The notes beneath the pieces are model-generated. The model did not search any database and was not told the origin of the DNA. It saw only the letters and a list, made by a program, of their open reading frames with translations. Of a stretch of DNA of 64,000 nucleotides, positions 17,123-26,200 are shown piece by piece. Position numbers and translations under genes: made by a program. The stretch is from DATFWC01 sp963777755 (GTDB lineage: Bacteria > Pseudomonadota > Alphaproteobacteria > Rhizobiales > Xanthobacteraceae). The stretch spans positions 558,001 through 622,000 of the forward strand of contig CAVZSC010000030.1 of NCBI GenBank assembly GCA_963777755.1, written 5' to 3'. The first letter of the stretch is position 1, and every line of letters starts with the position of its first letter.

Positions 17123-17341
17123 CTATCTCCCCTCGACGTCCCGGCGGGTCGGCACAGCGATCGGGTCGCTCGCGGGAAACGTCTCCTCGAGCGCCTCGTC
17201 GAGCAGCCGATCGAGATAGCGGGCGAGCTCGTCGACATAGTACGGACCGGTGGCGCTGGTCGGGATCATGCCGTCCTTGTTGGCGTGCGCTGCCTCGGAA
17301 GAGCGCGCTCGAGATCTCTCGTTGTCAGGCATGGCGCCCAT
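17123..17341 (-). CDS. Conserved small soluble protein (EALEETFPASDP motif)
   Basis: 72 residues. The C-terminal half carries the motif LDEALEETFPASDPIAV, which recurs in many short proteobacterial proteins of unknown function (usually ALDESFPASDPP). The N-terminal half is polar and probably disordered. The conserved motif makes this a real gene; no biochemical role is established to my knowledge. It sits among stress- and envelope-related small genes. Confidence 0.65.
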   Translation of the reverse strand: MGAMPDNERSRARSSEAAHANKDGMIPTSATGPYYVDELARYLDRLLDEALEETFPASDPIAVPTRRDVEGR

Positions 17342-17379
17342 CTCCGATGGCCCCGCCCTTCAGCCGAGCGCGAGAAGCG

Positions 17380-17745
17380 CTACGTTTCGAACGGCATGAC
17401 GATGCAGAAGACGTCGTCCGGGCCCCAATAGCTGCTGGCGGTCGGGGGTGCACAGATGTGGGCACCGCCGTCGGGTGCCGCGACCCTGACGATCTTCTCG
17501 ACCGGCACGCGGATCCACCGGCCGTCCTTCTTCACTTCGTAGTGATCGCCGACGGAGCGGATCTCGGTCGGACGGCAATCGGAGAGATTGCAGCACGATG
17601 TCTTCGTGTCCGGCCGCATCAGCTTGGAATAGAACTCTGCGTGCCATTTGTCGTGTCCGTCGCCGTGATCGCTCGGTCCGGCGGTCGCCGCGAACGGGGC
17701 GACGAGCAGTGTGGCAAGCACAAGGGGCTTCACGACCAAGCTCAT
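17380..17745 (-). CDS. Secreted protein with conserved cysteines, unknown function
   Basis: 121 residues from the ATG at 17745, preceded by GGGAG. The signal peptide is MSLVVKPLVLATLLVAPFAATA. The mature protein begins GPSDHGDGHDKWHAEFYSKL and carries SCCNLSDCRP, a WIRVPVEKIVR strand and a final CIVMPF. The pattern of four or five cysteines with HDKWHAEFY...SCC..DC is one I associate with small periplasmic proteins of Bradyrhizobium-like bacteria. Disulfide bonding is likely. Function unknown. Confidence 0.72.
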   Translation of the reverse strand: MSLVVKPLVLATLLVAPFAATAGPSDHGDGHDKWHAEFYSKLMRPDTKTSCCNLSDCRPTEIRSVGDHYEVKKDGRWIRVPVEKIVRVAAPDGGAHICAPPTASSYWGPDDVFCIVMPFET

Positions 17746-17874
17746 TTTCGCACTCCCGAGATGCATTGGCAGGTCGCACGTATGGCGCTGCCGCGCGTCG
17801 ACTTGCTTGCGATTGCGGTTCCTGGTCCCTCGTTGCTGAAATCGGCCACGGAGTTGGGGGCCCAAGCCGGCACA

Positions 17875-18141
17875 TCACCAGATGTTGCCCCTGGCCTGGT
17901 CGAACCATCGCTCCTCCGCCTGCGAGCCCGGCCGCAGGCCGACCGCAGCCGGCGACGAATACGCATAAGGGGCGAAGCGAGGGTCGAGGGCCCACGCGCG
18001 CGGGCCGGCCTGTACATGACGATGTGTAGTCCAGTGTGCCGACGCGGCGCGGTGCTTGTACGGTGCGGCCAGCGAAGGGGATGCTGCGGCGAGAACGCAG
18101 ACGGCGACAGCGATCGCCGCGCTCCTGGTGGCGGTGCCCAT
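17875..18141 (-). CDS. Small secreted protein, hypothetical
   Basis: 88 residues with a GAGGAA ribosome site right before the ATG at 18141. Signal peptide MGTATRSAAIAVAVCVLAAA with cleavage near SLA-APY. The mature chain of about 60 residues is rich in His, Ala, Arg and Tyr (HRAASAHWTTHRHVQ, PYAYSSPAAVG) and ends EERWFDQARGNIW. No family recognised. The long frame reaching 18420 is not needed. Confidence 0.6.
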   Translation of the reverse strand: MGTATRSAAIAVAVCVLAAASPSLAAPYKHRAASAHWTTHRHVQAGPRAWALDPRFAPYAYSSPAAVGLRPGSQAEERWFDQARGNIW

Positions 18142-18398
18142 TGGTTCCTCCTCCGGTAGGGTTGTCAGAGAACGCCCACATGGGTCCGGAGCGCGGCGCG
18201 AATAGTCGGCAAAATGGAAAGAGACCGTTCGCCCCTTCCGCACAATCGTCATGGCTGCCCGGCTGGACGATCGGTCATATTGAAAATTTCGTCGCGACGA
18301 GATAATGCCGCAAACAGCGCACAGGCTTTGGGCTCGGATCGAAGAATGACGACGGCCTGCATGCTCGCGAATGCGGCCCGATCGAAGGGGGCGATGCC

Positions 18399-19058
18399 GT
18401 GACGGCGCCCACACCCGCACCGCATGTTGCCGGCGGCTCGGATGAGGCGATGATCTTCATCGTCGATGACGACTCGTCGTTTCGCGAAGCGCTCGCCCGG
18501 TTGTTTCGCTCCGTCGGACTGCGGGCGGAGACGTTCGGCTCGGCCGCCGAGCTGCTGCGCAGCAAGCTTCCGGAGGTCGCCAGCTGCCTGGTGTTGGACG
18601 TGCGGCTGCCGGGCCTGAGCGGGCTCGACTTCCAGGCCGAGCTGGCCAGGCAGAACATCAATATCCCCATCATCTTCATCACCGGCTATGGCGACATCCC
18701 GATGACCGTCAAGGCCATGAAGGCCGGGGCGATCGAGTTCCTTACCAAGCCGCTGCGCGACCAGGATCTGCTCGACGCGGTGCGCATCGCGCTCGATCGC
18801 GATCGCAAGCGGCGCGAGGATGAGAAGACGACGTCGGATGTGCGAGTCCGCTATGAGTCGCTGAGCGCGCGCGAGCGGGAGGTGATGAGCCTGGTCACCT
18901 CGGGGCTCATGAATAAGCAGGTGGCGGCCAAGACCGGTTTGGCCGAGATCACCGTGAAGATCCATCGCAGCCACATCATGAAAAAGATGGGCGCCCGATC
19001 GTTCGCCGATCTGGTGAAGATGGCGGAAATCCTCGAGCATCGCCACAGCGGCGTTTGA
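18399..19058 (+). CDS. FixJ-family two-component response regulator
   Basis: 219 residues from a GTG at 18399 with GGGGG about 8 bases upstream. Receiver domain at residues 18-130: acidic pocket in FIVDDDSS, phospho-acceptor Asp in LVLDVRLPGLSG, Thr/Ala in FITGYGD and the Lys in FLTKPL. The C-terminal LuxR-type helix-turn-helix at residues 150-210 has LSAREREVMSLVTSGLMNKQ and AEITVKIHRSHIMKKMGA. It is a DNA-binding regulator that would be switched on by a FixL-type kinase. No kinase gene is adjacent; the PAS kinase at 27528-28976 is a candidate partner. Confidence 0.92.
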   Translation: MTAPTPAPHVAGGSDEAMIFIVDDDSSFREALARLFRSVGLRAETFGSAAELLRSKLPEVASCLVLDVRLPGLSGLDFQAELARQNINIPIIFITGYGDIPMTVKAMKAGAIEFLTKPLRDQDLLDAVRIALDRDRKRREDEKTTSDVRVRYESLSAREREVMSLVTSGLMNKQVAAKTGLAEITVKIHRSHIMKKMGARSFADLVKMAEILEHRHSGV

Positions 19059-19384
19059 CAATTCCCAGCGCCGTGCTCCCGACCAGTGCGGCGGATTTGA
19101 ATTTCCTATCAGTTCGCCGCAATCTCTTGTAGGAAATTCAAATCCATAAGCCGCACTAGAAACCGTTGATTTTGCTAGTGCTCCTTATGATTCCGAATTT
19201 CGCCAGGAGGACGCCGCGAAGTGATGCGAAATTCGGAATCGGAGCACTAGCCATTCTTGTCAGTAATTATACAAATAAACCTATGTATGACTTCCCCTCG
19301 CCATCCGGGCATCCCACTATTCCCACATGCGAGCCTCGCAAAATCGAGACGTCCGTTCCTCCAGCCGCATGAAGGTCAGGTCAC
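19059..19384. other. Gap between two response regulators, filled by palindromic elements
   Basis: 326 bases with no convincing gene. Half of it is taken by two related inverted-repeat elements (19085-19251). An open frame at 19166-19372 runs through the repeats and is not credible as a gene. The last 130 bases are noticeably AT-richer than the surroundings and probably hold the promoter of the next regulator. Confidence 0.6.
19085..19251. repeat. Pair of related palindromic elements
   Basis: Unit A: arms 19085-19108 and 19130-19157, each AGTGCGGC plus GGATTTGAATTTCCTA, the right arm carrying four extra bases (ATAA, 19146-19149). Unit B: arms 19174-19203 and 19226-19251, built on GCTAGTGCTCC plus GATTCCGAATTTCGC, with TTAT extra in the left arm (19185-19188). 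Both share the plan CTAGTGC, optional TTAT, GAATTT, and the facing inner arms form a further palindrome (CACTAG...CTAGTG). This looks like a two-member REP-like or MITE-like element rather than a simple terminator. Confidence 0.7.
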
Positions 19385-19768
19385 TTGCCCGAAACTCCGG
19401 TGATTTCCATCGTCGACGATGACGAATCCGTTCGCATCGCGACGACGCGGCTGGTGAAGTCGCTCGGATTCATCGGTCACGCCTTTGCGTCGGCGCAGGA
19501 TTTCCTGGATTCCCCGCGCCTCGTCGACACGTCATGCGTAATCGTGGACGTGCAAATGCCGGGCATGACCGGCGTCGAGCTGCAAAATCTGCTGATTGCC
19601 AAGGGCATTCGTACGCCGATGATCTTCATCACGGCGTTCCCCGACGAACGTACCCGGGCGCGGGTACTGGAGCGCGGCGCGCTCTGCTTCCTGAGCAAGC
19701 CGTGCGACGGCCCGACCCTGATCCGATGTCTCGAGAAGGCGCTGACGCGCCGCCGGGACCAGGACTGA
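19385..19768 (+). CDS. Stand-alone response-regulator receiver (CheY/FixJ-receiver type)
   Basis: 127 residues starting at a TTG (19385), the only in-frame start that keeps the first strand intact; AGG lies 4 bases upstream. All receiver positions are present: ISIVDDDESVR, phospho-acceptor Asp in VIVDVQMPGMTG, Thr in FITAFPD and Lys in FLSKPCDG. The chain stops after the receiver, so there is no output domain; it must act by protein contact or as a phosphate sink. It lies 326 bp after a FixJ-type regulator in the same direction. Confidence 0.88.
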   Translation: MPETPVISIVDDDESVRIATTRLVKSLGFIGHAFASAQDFLDSPRLVDTSCVIVDVQMPGMTGVELQNLLIAKGIRTPMIFITAFPDERTRARVLERGALCFLSKPCDGPTLIRCLEKALTRRRDQD

Positions 19769-20024
19769 AGGCGCCCTTCCGCGACGCGCGGCGGCACCAC
19801 AAACCACGCATCGCATCGCAACATCCCCCTGCCAGAACGGGTGCGGTCGCAATCGGCCGCAGCGTCGTCCCACACGCCACATACCTAGGTATGAGTGGCG
19901 CAAACCAATGCGATATCGGCGTCAACCTACGTAGGATGGAGGACCTCGCTTGCGCTGCACTAAGTTACCCAAGGACAGCTTGAGCCGGGTGGCCGCCCAA
20001 GTCTGCACTCCAGCGGAGAGAATC

Positions 20025-21041
20025 ATGCGAGGAACTCAATTCGCGCAATTGACCGCCTTCATCGCCGTCGCCGAGCATTCGAGCTTCACCAGGGCGGCGA
20101 CGCATCTCGGCATTTCCACGCCGTCGCTGAGCCAGACGATCCGTTCGCTGGAGGAGCAGTTCGGGGTCCGGCTGCTCAACCGCACGACCCGAAGCGTCGC
20201 CCTGACCGACGCCGGCGCGGAGCTGCTCACCCACCTCAGCCCGGTGATGGAAGGCTTCGACAAGGCGATCGACGCCATCAACGCATTCCGCAACAAGCCG
20301 GCTGGAACGCTGCGCCTCAGCGTGCATCCGGTCGCCGCCCTCACCATCATCGCCCCGCTGGTCGCGCGCTTCTCCGCCGCCTATCCAGAGATCAATCTGG
20401 CGATCCATGTCGACGACGAGCGCAAGGACATCGTCAGCGAGCGCTTCGACGCCGGCATTCACCTGGGAGACGGCATCGCGCAGGACATGATCGCCATCCC
20501 GATCGGCGGAAAGTTCCGGCTGATCACGGTCGCATCGCCCGACTACCTCGCCCGCAGCGCGCCGCTGGCGGTCCCGCACGATCTGACGCAGCACAACTGC
20601 ATCAAATATTGCTGGGCCGGCAAGGAGGCCAACCATCCGTGGCGGTTCAGAAATGCGGATCAGAAGGTCGAGGTGAGTGTCGCCGGGTCGCTGAACCTCA
20701 ACGATCTCGACCTCGCGCTGCGCGCCGGTCTCGACGGCATGGGCATCGTGCAGTTGCCCGACGTGCTGGTCGCACCGTTTGTCGCCGACGGCCGACTGGT
20801 GCCCGTGCTGGCGGATTGGGCCCCGCAGTGGACCGACTTCGTCCTGTACTACTCGAGCCGCCGTCACGTGCCGCTCAAGCTGCGGACGCTGGTCGATTTC
20901 CTGCGCCGGGAATCGAAGCACTCGGCACGAGCCGCGGAGCATCATGGCGCATGGCGCGGCATGCCCGCTCCCGTCATGACGGGCGGCCGGCGAAACCCTC
21001 GCTCGCCGGACGCGGTCCGGATTGCCGCGGGGTCTGCCTGA
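20025..21041 (+). CDS. LysR-family transcriptional regulator
   Basis: 338 residues from the ATG at 20025, with GGAGAG 4-9 bases upstream. The winged helix-turn-helix covers residues 1-60 (FAQLTAFIAVAEHSSFTRAA, HLGISTPSLSQTIRSLE, FGVRLLNRTTRSVALTDAG). The C-terminal co-inducer domain has the usual GTLRLSVHPVAA start and GLGI-like GMGIVQLPD. It closely follows the CrgA/DmlR group. About 40 residues after the domain are low-complexity. No divergent target gene is adjacent, so its regulon is unclear. A strong terminator follows at 21100-21126. Confidence 0.9.
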   Translation: MRGTQFAQLTAFIAVAEHSSFTRAATHLGISTPSLSQTIRSLEEQFGVRLLNRTTRSVALTDAGAELLTHLSPVMEGFDKAIDAINAFRNKPAGTLRLSVHPVAALTIIAPLVARFSAAYPEINLAIHVDDERKDIVSERFDAGIHLGDGIAQDMIAIPIGGKFRLITVASPDYLARSAPLAVPHDLTQHNCIKYCWAGKEANHPWRFRNADQKVEVSVAGSLNLNDLDLALRAGLDGMGIVQLPDVLVAPFVADGRLVPVLADWAPQWTDFVLYYSSRRHVPLKLRTLVDFLRRESKHSARAAEHHGAWRGMPAPVMTGGRRNPRSPDAVRIAAGSA

Positions 21042-21099
21042 CTTCAGGGTCTTGCGGCCCCGGGTCGCTCCCGCCCCCTCAGCCCGGGTCGCAAATGAG

Positions 21100-21126
21100 C
21101 GGCCGGCCCTTCCCCGGGGCCGGCCG
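21100..21126 (+). terminator. Rho-independent terminator after the LysR gene
   Basis: CGGCCGGCCC (21100-21109) and GGGCCGGCCG (21117-21126) make a perfect 10-bp GC stem with a 7-base loop, followed by TACTCTTTTC. Position and T-run fit a terminator for the gene ending at 21041. Confidence 0.75.
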
Positions 21127-21303
21127 TACTCTTTTCATCGCGTCGATCGTTGGCGACGCCGAGCATCGTCACAGAGATCGTGACGGCGCAGAGATCGCGA
21201 CCGCGCATTCTTTGTCGCGCGCGAAAGCCCCATGACGATCGACGAGAATTCATCCACGCCGCGAGCGCTCCCATGTTGGTGTCGCCACAAGGAACCGACG
21301 CCC

Positions 21304-21813
21304 ATGGATCCCGATCACATCACCCGCTCCGCCATCCTCGAGGCGATGCCGCAGCTTCGCACCTTCGCCATTTCGCTGTGTCGCGATCACGACCGCGCCA
21401 ACGACCTCACGCAGGAAGCGTTCCTGCTCGCCTGGAGCAACATCGAGAAGTTCAAGGCGGGCTCGAACATGATGGGCTGGCTCTTCACCATTCTGCGCAA
21501 CCAGTACTACACGGACCATCGCAAGCGCCGCCGCGAGGTCGAGGACGTCGACGGGATCTACGCCGAGACGCTGGTCGCCGAGCCGGGCCAGATCGCCCAT
21601 CTGGAACACGAAGACCTGCGGACGGCGCTGGCCGAACTGCCGAACGAGATGCGCAAGGCCGTCATGCTGATCGGCGTGGAAGGAACCTCCTACGATGAGG
21701 CGGCGCTGGCGTGCAACTGCTCGGCCGGCACGATCAAGAGCCGCGTGCATCGGGCGCGGGCGCGCCTGGCCGCGCGGATGTCGATCGACCTGCCGGCCGC
21801 GACGGCCGCCTGA
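21304..21813 (+). CDS. ECF-type RNA polymerase sigma factor
   Basis: 169 residues from the ATG at 21304, which aligns with where the sigma fold begins; an ATG at 21232 would add 24 unlike residues. Region 2 is seen in LRTFAISLCRDHDRANDLTQ and FLLAWSNIEKFKAGSNMMGW; region 4 in AELPNEMRKAVMLIGVEGTS and CNCSAGTIKSRVHRARARLA. It resembles the EcfG/general-stress sigma factors of Rhizobiales in region 2, but no NepR or PhyR gene is adjacent and no anti-sigma factor is visible, so its control is unknown. A canonical terminator follows. Confidence 0.9.
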   Translation: MDPDHITRSAILEAMPQLRTFAISLCRDHDRANDLTQEAFLLAWSNIEKFKAGSNMMGWLFTILRNQYYTDHRKRRREVEDVDGIYAETLVAEPGQIAHLEHEDLRTALAELPNEMRKAVMLIGVEGTSYDEAALACNCSAGTIKSRVHRARARLAARMSIDLPAATAA

Positions 21814-21867
21814 GCCTCCGGACTGCCGTCGGGGCGCGGAGATCGCATTCTCTCTTGAAGCACGGCG

Positions 21868-21900
21868 GCCCGCCCCCGATAAGATTGGGGCGGGCTTTTT
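21868..21900 (+). terminator. Rho-independent terminator after the sigma-factor gene
   Basis: GCCCGCCCC (21868-21876) pairs with GGGGCGGGC (21887-21895), directly followed by TTTTT. It lies 55 bases after the sigma-factor stop and before the convergent end of the RND adaptor gene. Confidence 0.88.
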
Positions 21901-21930
21901 CGAGGGCGCCCGGTCGCCTCCCGGATTCGA

Positions 21931-23229
21931 CTACTGGCGCGCCTGCTTCGTCGGCGGCTCCGGCCGGGCCTGCACCTTGCTACCGTCTGCGAGCTCGACC
22001 GGCGGGTTGAGGATCACGCGGTCGCCGGGCTTGATGCCGTCACGCACTTCCACCTGGGTTCCCAGGTCGCGCGCGACTGACACTTTCCTGATGCGGGCGA
22101 CACCGTCCTCCATCACGGCGACCTGCAGTCCGCCGCGATTGAAGATGATCGCTTCGGCCGGCACCACGAGCGAGGGTGTCTTGCGCGGGACATGCAGCTC
22201 GATGGTGCAATACAGGCCGGGCGTCAGGGCTCCGTCCGGGTTCGGGATGTCGATCTCCGCGAGCAGCGTGCGGGTTCCCGGCTGCAGCGCATCGGCGATC
22301 CGCGTCACCTTGCCGGGAAAGGTCCGATCGGGCAATTCCGGCACGTGCACGACGGCTTCGACGCCGGGAGTCACGCCGAATGCCTGGTCCTGCGGCACGT
22401 AGACCTGGGTCCGGATCACGTCGCTCTGCTGGACGGTGAACATGAAGGTGCCGCTGGCGGCATCCGCCTGCACCAGGTCGCCGACGTTGATGTTGCGCTG
22501 GGTCACGACCCCGTCAAACGGCGCGACCACGCTCTGGTAGGATTTCTGCTGACGCAGCACGCTGAGCAGCCCTTCCTGCGCGGCGACGAACTGCTTTGCC
22601 GCGTCGACGGACGCCTGTTGCGCCTGCAGGTTCAGGCGATCGGTATCGCCCTGCTGGAGGGTCACCCAGCCCTGCTTCACCAGCGTGCTGTTGCGCTGCC
22701 ACGTCACCCGGGCGAGCTCCATGTTGGCTTCGGCCTGCTTCACCGCCGCCGTGTTCTGGGCGAGCGTCGCCTGGTTCTGGGCGATCTGATGGTCCAGCTC
22801 GGGGGCGGTGATCTGGGCCAACAACTGCCCCTGCTTGACGCGGTCGCCGATGTCGACCTTGCGCTCGACGATGTAGCCGCTGGCGCGGGCGTAGATGTTC
22901 GCCGCCGTGAATGCGAGCGTCGTTGCCGGCAACGTCACGACCCGGTTCGGGTCGCTCGCCCGGACGATCGCCACGCGCAGGCTGGGCACGAAATCCTCGG
23001 CCTGCTGGGCGGTCGCCAGGACCTGGCGGTGCTGCGAATAATAGCGCCACCCGCCGATGCCGAGGGCGCCGGCGAGCGCGAGCAGGACGCCAACGCCGAA
23101 CAGGCGGCCTGCCCATCGGCGCCGCACGCGTGGCCGGGCCATCGCCGGCTGCGCCGATACGCGATGTACCGACGGCTCGTGTACGGGGCAGCGAAATTCT
23201 CGGGTGGGCGGTTCCGCGATCTCGTTCAT
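21931..23229 (-). CDS. RND periplasmic adaptor (HlyD/AcrA family)
   Basis: 432 residues, membrane anchored by a helix at about residues 42-62 (LFGVGVLLALAGALGIGGW). The lipoyl half motif (IYARASGYIVERKVDIGDRV), a long coiled-coil hairpin (ITAPELDHQIAQNQATLAQN onwards) and the barrel segment VVAPFDGVVTQRNINVGDLV are all present, as is the conserved LVVPAEAIIFNRGGLQVAV. It bridges the inner-membrane pump and an outer-membrane channel. Its ATG overlaps the stop of the pump gene by four bases, so order here is pump then adaptor, the reverse of the first RND operon. Confidence 0.93.
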   Translation of the reverse strand: MNEIAEPPTREFRCPVHEPSVHRVSAQPAMARPRVRRRWAGRLFGVGVLLALAGALGIGGWRYYSQHRQVLATAQQAEDFVPSLRVAIVRASDPNRVVTLPATTLAFTAANIYARASGYIVERKVDIGDRVKQGQLLAQITAPELDHQIAQNQATLAQNTAAVKQAEANMELARVTWQRNSTLVKQGWVTLQQGDTDRLNLQAQQASVDAAKQFVAAQEGLLSVLRQQKSYQSVVAPFDGVVTQRNINVGDLVQADAASGTFMFTVQQSDVIRTQVYVPQDQAFGVTPGVEAVVHVPELPDRTFPGKVTRIADALQPGTRTLLAEIDIPNPDGALTPGLYCTIELHVPRKTPSLVVPAEAIIFNRGGLQVAVMEDGVARIRKVSVARDLGTQVEVRDGIKPGDRVILNPPVELADGSKVQARPEPPTKQARQ

Positions 23230-26200
23230 TCGATGGCCTCGTCGAATACGCCATGGTCGGTCTTGCCGTCGTTGCCCTTGCGCAGCCTGGCGAACAGGTA
23301 GGGCACGACCAGCAGGGTCGTCGGGGTCGCGAACAGGAGACCGCCGATGACCGCACGTGCCAGCGCGGCGTTCTGCTCCTCGCCGGCGCCGCCGATCGCC
23401 ATCGGGACCATGCCGACGATCATGGCGGCCGCCGTCATCAGCACCGGGCGAATCCGCGTGCGTCCGGCGTCGATCGCCGCGTCGAACGCGGTCCGGCCCG
23501 CGAGCTGCTGCTCGCGCGCGAACGTGACGAGCAGGATCGAATTCGCCGAGGCCACGCCCACCGCCATGATGGCACCCATCAGCGAGGGCACGTTAAGCGT
23601 CGTACCGGTCACGAACAGCATCGTGAGGATACCGCACAGGGTGGCCGGCAGCGCCAGGATCACGACGAACGGATCGCCGAAATTCTGGTAGTTCACGACC
23701 ATGAGCAGGTAGACGAACACGGCGGCGAACACGAGCCCGATGGACAGATTGCGGAACGCATTGTTCATGCTGTTGATCTGGCCGGTCACCTGGATCGAGT
23801 TCCCGGGAGAGAGCTGCTTCTGCAGGTCGGCGACGATCTTGCCGATCTCATCCGACACGCTGCCGAGATCGCGACCCTGCACGCTCGCATAGACCTCGTA
23901 GACCGGCTGGATGTTCGTTTGATTGGCGTTGGTCGGCACGCTGTCGCGCTTGAGCTTGGCGACGTTGCTGAGCAGACCCGGTACCGGCGAGCCCGCATTG
24001 GGCCCGGCGGTCGGCAGCGACGTGGAGACCGGCGTGTTGCCGAGGTCGTTCAACGAGCTCACCAGATGCTCCGGCGTCTGCACCGCGACGTAGTAGGGAA
24101 TCCCATTAGTGGGATCGGTCCAGAAATTGGGCGTGACCTGTTCGGAGGAGCTCAAGCTCACATTGATGTTGGTGGCGATGGTGTTCGCGTTGAGCCCGAG
24201 TTGCACCGCCCTGGCGCGGTCGATGTCGGCGAAGAACGCCGGCCCATCGACCTCCTGCTGGAGATGGGCGTCCGCTACGCCCGGAATTGCCGCGATCCTC
24301 TGCCTGAGCTCCTTGGCCACGCGCAGGTTGGTCGACCGGTCGTAGCCTACCGTCCGTACATCGATCTGCGCCGGCAGGCCGAAATTGAGAATCTGCGTCA
24401 CCATGTCGGCCGCCTGGAAGTAGAACGTCACCTCGGGGAACGCCGCGGGAAGGATCTGGCGCAGCTTGCGCACGTACTCGGCGGTCGGGGCGTGGCCCTC
24501 CTTGAGCGCCACCAGGATCACCCCGTCGTTGGCGCCGACGGTCGAGCCGTCCGTGAAGGCGAGGTTGTAGGCGCGCGCGGGCAGGCCGATATTGTCCACG
24601 ATCAGCTCGCGCTCGGGAACGACCTCGCGGATCTTGTCCTCGACCGCCTGGAAGATGCGCTCGGTTGCTTCGATCCGCATGCCGGCCGGCGCCCGGACGT
24701 GGAGCTGGATCTGGCCGCCGTCGATGGCGGGGAAGAAGTCGCGTCCGACGAACGTGAGCAACGTGCCCCCCAACGCCAGCACGACAACGGCGGCAATCGG
24801 AACGATGAGCCAGCGATTGAGCAGGGTGGCGAGCAAGGCGACATACGCCTCGCGCAACCGATCGAACCCGCGCTCGAAGGCGGCATGGAATCGGCCGAAC
24901 CAGCTTTGCGACGCCCGCTCGGACCCGTGATGCTCGCTCTTGAGCAGGAGGCCGATGGTGATTGGCGTCAATGTCCGCGACAGCGCGTAGGACGCCAGCA
25001 TGGCGAACACCACGGCGAGCCCGAGCGGGGTGAACAGGTACTTTGCGGCCCCCTCGAGGAAGATGACCGAGGTGAAGACGCAGCTGATGGCGAGCGTCGA
25101 GACCAGAGTCGGAACCGCGATCTCGGCCGAGCCGTGCAACGTCGCTTCCGGGAGCGGCATTCCCTTCTCGGTCAGCAGGCGATGGGTGTTCTCGATCGTC
25201 ACCGTCGAATCGTCGACCAGGATGCCGACCGCCAGCGCGAGCCCGCCGAGCGTCATCGTATTGAGCGTCTCGCCCAGGAAGTAGAGCACGACCAGCGAGC
25301 TCAGGATGGCGAGGGGGATCGAGATCATGACCACCACGGTCGATCGCCACGAGCCGAGAAACAGCAGGATCATCAGCGCCGTCAGCACGGCGGCGATCGC
25401 GCCCTCGCGCAGCACGCCCTGGACCGAGGCGGTGACGAAGACGGATTGGTCGAACAGCTCCGTGATGTTGAGGCCGGCGGGAGCCGCCGCCCGCGCCGTC
25501 TTCAAGGCCTCGCGCACCCCGTTGACGACCGCCAGCGTCGAGGCATTGCCGTTCTTGATGACGCTCAGCAGAACGGATCGACGACCGTCCTCGCGCACGA
25601 TGTTCTGCTGCACGGCGGAGCCGTCGTGCACCTGGCCGATGTCCTTGACGAAGATCGTTGCGCCGTTTGTGAATTTGACCGGGATGTTGTTGAGATCGTC
25701 GATGGTCGCCGGCGTCGCATTGGTATGGACCGTGTACTGCGTGTCGCCGATCTTCGCCTGGCCCGCCGGCAGCGTCAGGTTCTGCGCATTGACCGCGTTG
25801 ACGACGTCGAGCGGCGTCAGCCCCCTGGCCTGCAGCTTGAGCGGGTCGATATCGACCATGATCTGCCGGTACTTGCCGCCAGCAGGCGTGGGAAACGTGA
25901 TGCCGGGAATGGGTGCCAGCTGCTGGCGCAGGCGATAGATGCCGTAGTCGTACAGCTGCTGCTCGGTGAGATTGTCCGAGGTCAGGCTGATCTGCAGGAC
26001 CGGAACGCTCGACGCGTTGAACTGCACGATGATCGGCGGCTGGATGCCGGGCGGCATGAGGGCGCGGATCGCATTCGTCGCCGATGTGATCTGCGCAATC
26101 GCGAGGTCAAGATTAACGTCGGGCTGGAAGTAGATCTTCTGCACCGACAAGCCGTTCAGCGTCTGCGCCTCCATGTTGCGGATGCCATTGACGTTGGCGC

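Noticed and set aside
19166..19372. A 68-residue open frame between the two response regulators
   Set aside because: It runs through a palindromic element, has no ribosome site and no plausible protein features.
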